Shown here piece by piece: positions 5,651 to 5,907 of a stretch of 5,907 nucleotides of DNA; the stretch's first letter is position 1; the number at the start of each line of letters is the position of its first letter. Both the position numbers and the translations under genes were made by a program. The stretch covers positions 1-5,907 of the forward strand of contig DXVY01000111.1 of assembly GCA_019417145.1 (NCBI GenBank). Direction: 5' to 3'. Under the pieces are notes generated by a model, which was given only the letters and a program-made list of their open reading frames with translations, was not told the origin of the DNA and searched no databases. This stretch comes from Clostridiales bacterium. GTDB lineage: Bacteria; Bacillota; Clostridia; Oscillospirales; Acutalibacteraceae.

Positions 5651-5702
5651 GGGCGTTCGCCCGCGCCGCGGGGTGCGGCGTAAAGGCGCCGGCGGATGCG
5701 CC
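5651..5702 (+). other. GC-rich structured leader with up to three hairpins
   Basis: The leader contains GGGCG/CGCCC (5651-5663, with a very tight loop), CGCCGC/GCGGCG (5664-5669 and 5675-5680, 5-base loop) and GGCGC/GCGCC (5685-5689 and 5698-5702, 8-base loop). The last ends a few bases before the AAAGG ribosome site. No known riboswitch consensus was recognised. It may influence translation or mRNA stability; part of it may simply reflect high GC. Confidence 0.4.
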
Positions 5703-5721
5703 GGGAAAGGATGAATTTTCT

Positions 5722-5907
5722 ATGGATCAGGTTACCGACATTGTACTCATCAAGCATGAGGTGCTCAAGGCTACGGCGAGACACGCCTTTGCCGGCGATC
5801 TGCACGAGACCTATGACCGGATTCCCTATGAGATCATACCGGGTATCAAACCCAATTTCCGCTGCTGCGTATACAGGGAGCGGGAAATTGTGCGACAGCG
5901 GGTGCGC
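5722..5907 (+). CDS. Group B monomeric [FeFe]-hydrogenase, N-terminal fragment (cut by window edge)
   Basis: The first 62 codons of a gene running off the right edge. The N-terminus (VLIKHEVLKATARHAF) and especially IPYEIIPGIKPNFRCCVYREREIVRQRV match the conserved start of group B [FeFe]-hydrogenases as I recall it (IPxEIIPGPKPxxRCCxYKERAI). That block precedes the ferredoxin and H-cluster domains, which are not in view. These soluble enzymes are thought to make or oxidise hydrogen with ferredoxin in the cytoplasm of anaerobes; their exact role is poorly known. ATG 5722 is preceded by AAAGG at 5706-5710, an 11-base and therefore weak spacing. ATG 5711 is in another frame with no family likeness. 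It has its own promoter behind the upstream operon's terminator, so it is probably transcribed separately. Confidence 0.78.
   Translation, partial: MDQVTDIVLIKHEVLKATARHAFAGDLHETYDRIPYEIIPGIKPNFRCCVYREREIVRQRVR

Noticed and set aside
5624..5683. 19-codon leader peptide (MSKEGKKGDG...) in the hydrogenase leader
   Set aside because: Its ATG falls at the predicted transcription start with no ribosome site, and it has no codon run suggesting attenuation.
5711..5907. Open frame from ATG 5711
   Set aside because: Although this ATG lies close to AAAGG, its frame gives no recognisable protein, whereas the ATG 5722 frame gives the conserved group B hydrogenase start.

Overview
The window looks like chromosomal DNA from a GC-rich, strictly anaerobic, hydrogen-metabolising member of the Clostridia, possibly a gut Oscillospirales-type lineage. 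The phylum-level guess rests on the gene families (RsgI-like anti-sigma, SpoIIE-type phosphatase, [FeFe]-hydrogenases), the strong GGAGG-type ribosome binding sites and the sigma-A-type promoters. The finer placement is only inference.

Left part (1-2057, minus strand): a two-gene envelope-signalling operon. An ECF-type sigma factor (1836 to 1264) is followed after 5 bp by its probable membrane-bound anti-sigma factor (1258 to the left edge, incomplete). The anti-sigma protein has a short cytoplasmic N-terminus, one transmembrane helix, an RsgI-like domain with a conserved Asn-Pro, a PepSY-like repeat, a Gly/Ser/Thr/Asn-rich linker and the start of a second PepSY-like repeat. A good sigma-A-type promoter for this operon lies at 2029-2057, far upstream, and leaves a long GC-rich structured leader.

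Middle (2103-5493, plus strand): a divergent three-gene operon under an essentially perfect extended -10 promoter (TTGACA, 17 bp, TATAAT). A palindrome sits at the expected transcription start. The genes encode (1) an 80-residue thioredoxin-like [2Fe-2S] protein, (2) a 576-residue HydS-like sensory [FeFe]-hydrogenase with an atypical H-cluster pocket, an extra [4Fe-4S] domain and a C-terminal PAS domain, and (3) a SpoIIE/PP2C-type serine/threonine phosphatase whose start codon overlaps the hydrogenase stop. A GC-rich hairpin with a T-run ends the operon. The simplest reading is a hydrogen or redox sensor passing its signal to a protein phosphatase.

Right part (5494-5907, plus strand): a promoter region with a Rex-like 18-bp operator candidate, a sigma-A-like promoter and a GC-rich leader with up to three hairpins, leading into the first 62 codons of what appears to be a group B catalytic [FeFe]-hydrogenase. 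A sensor-hydrogenase/phosphatase operon next to a catalytic hydrogenase suggests that the first regulates hydrogen metabolism involving the second. This is an inference from gene order and family knowledge; no protein substrate of the phosphatase is visible in the window.
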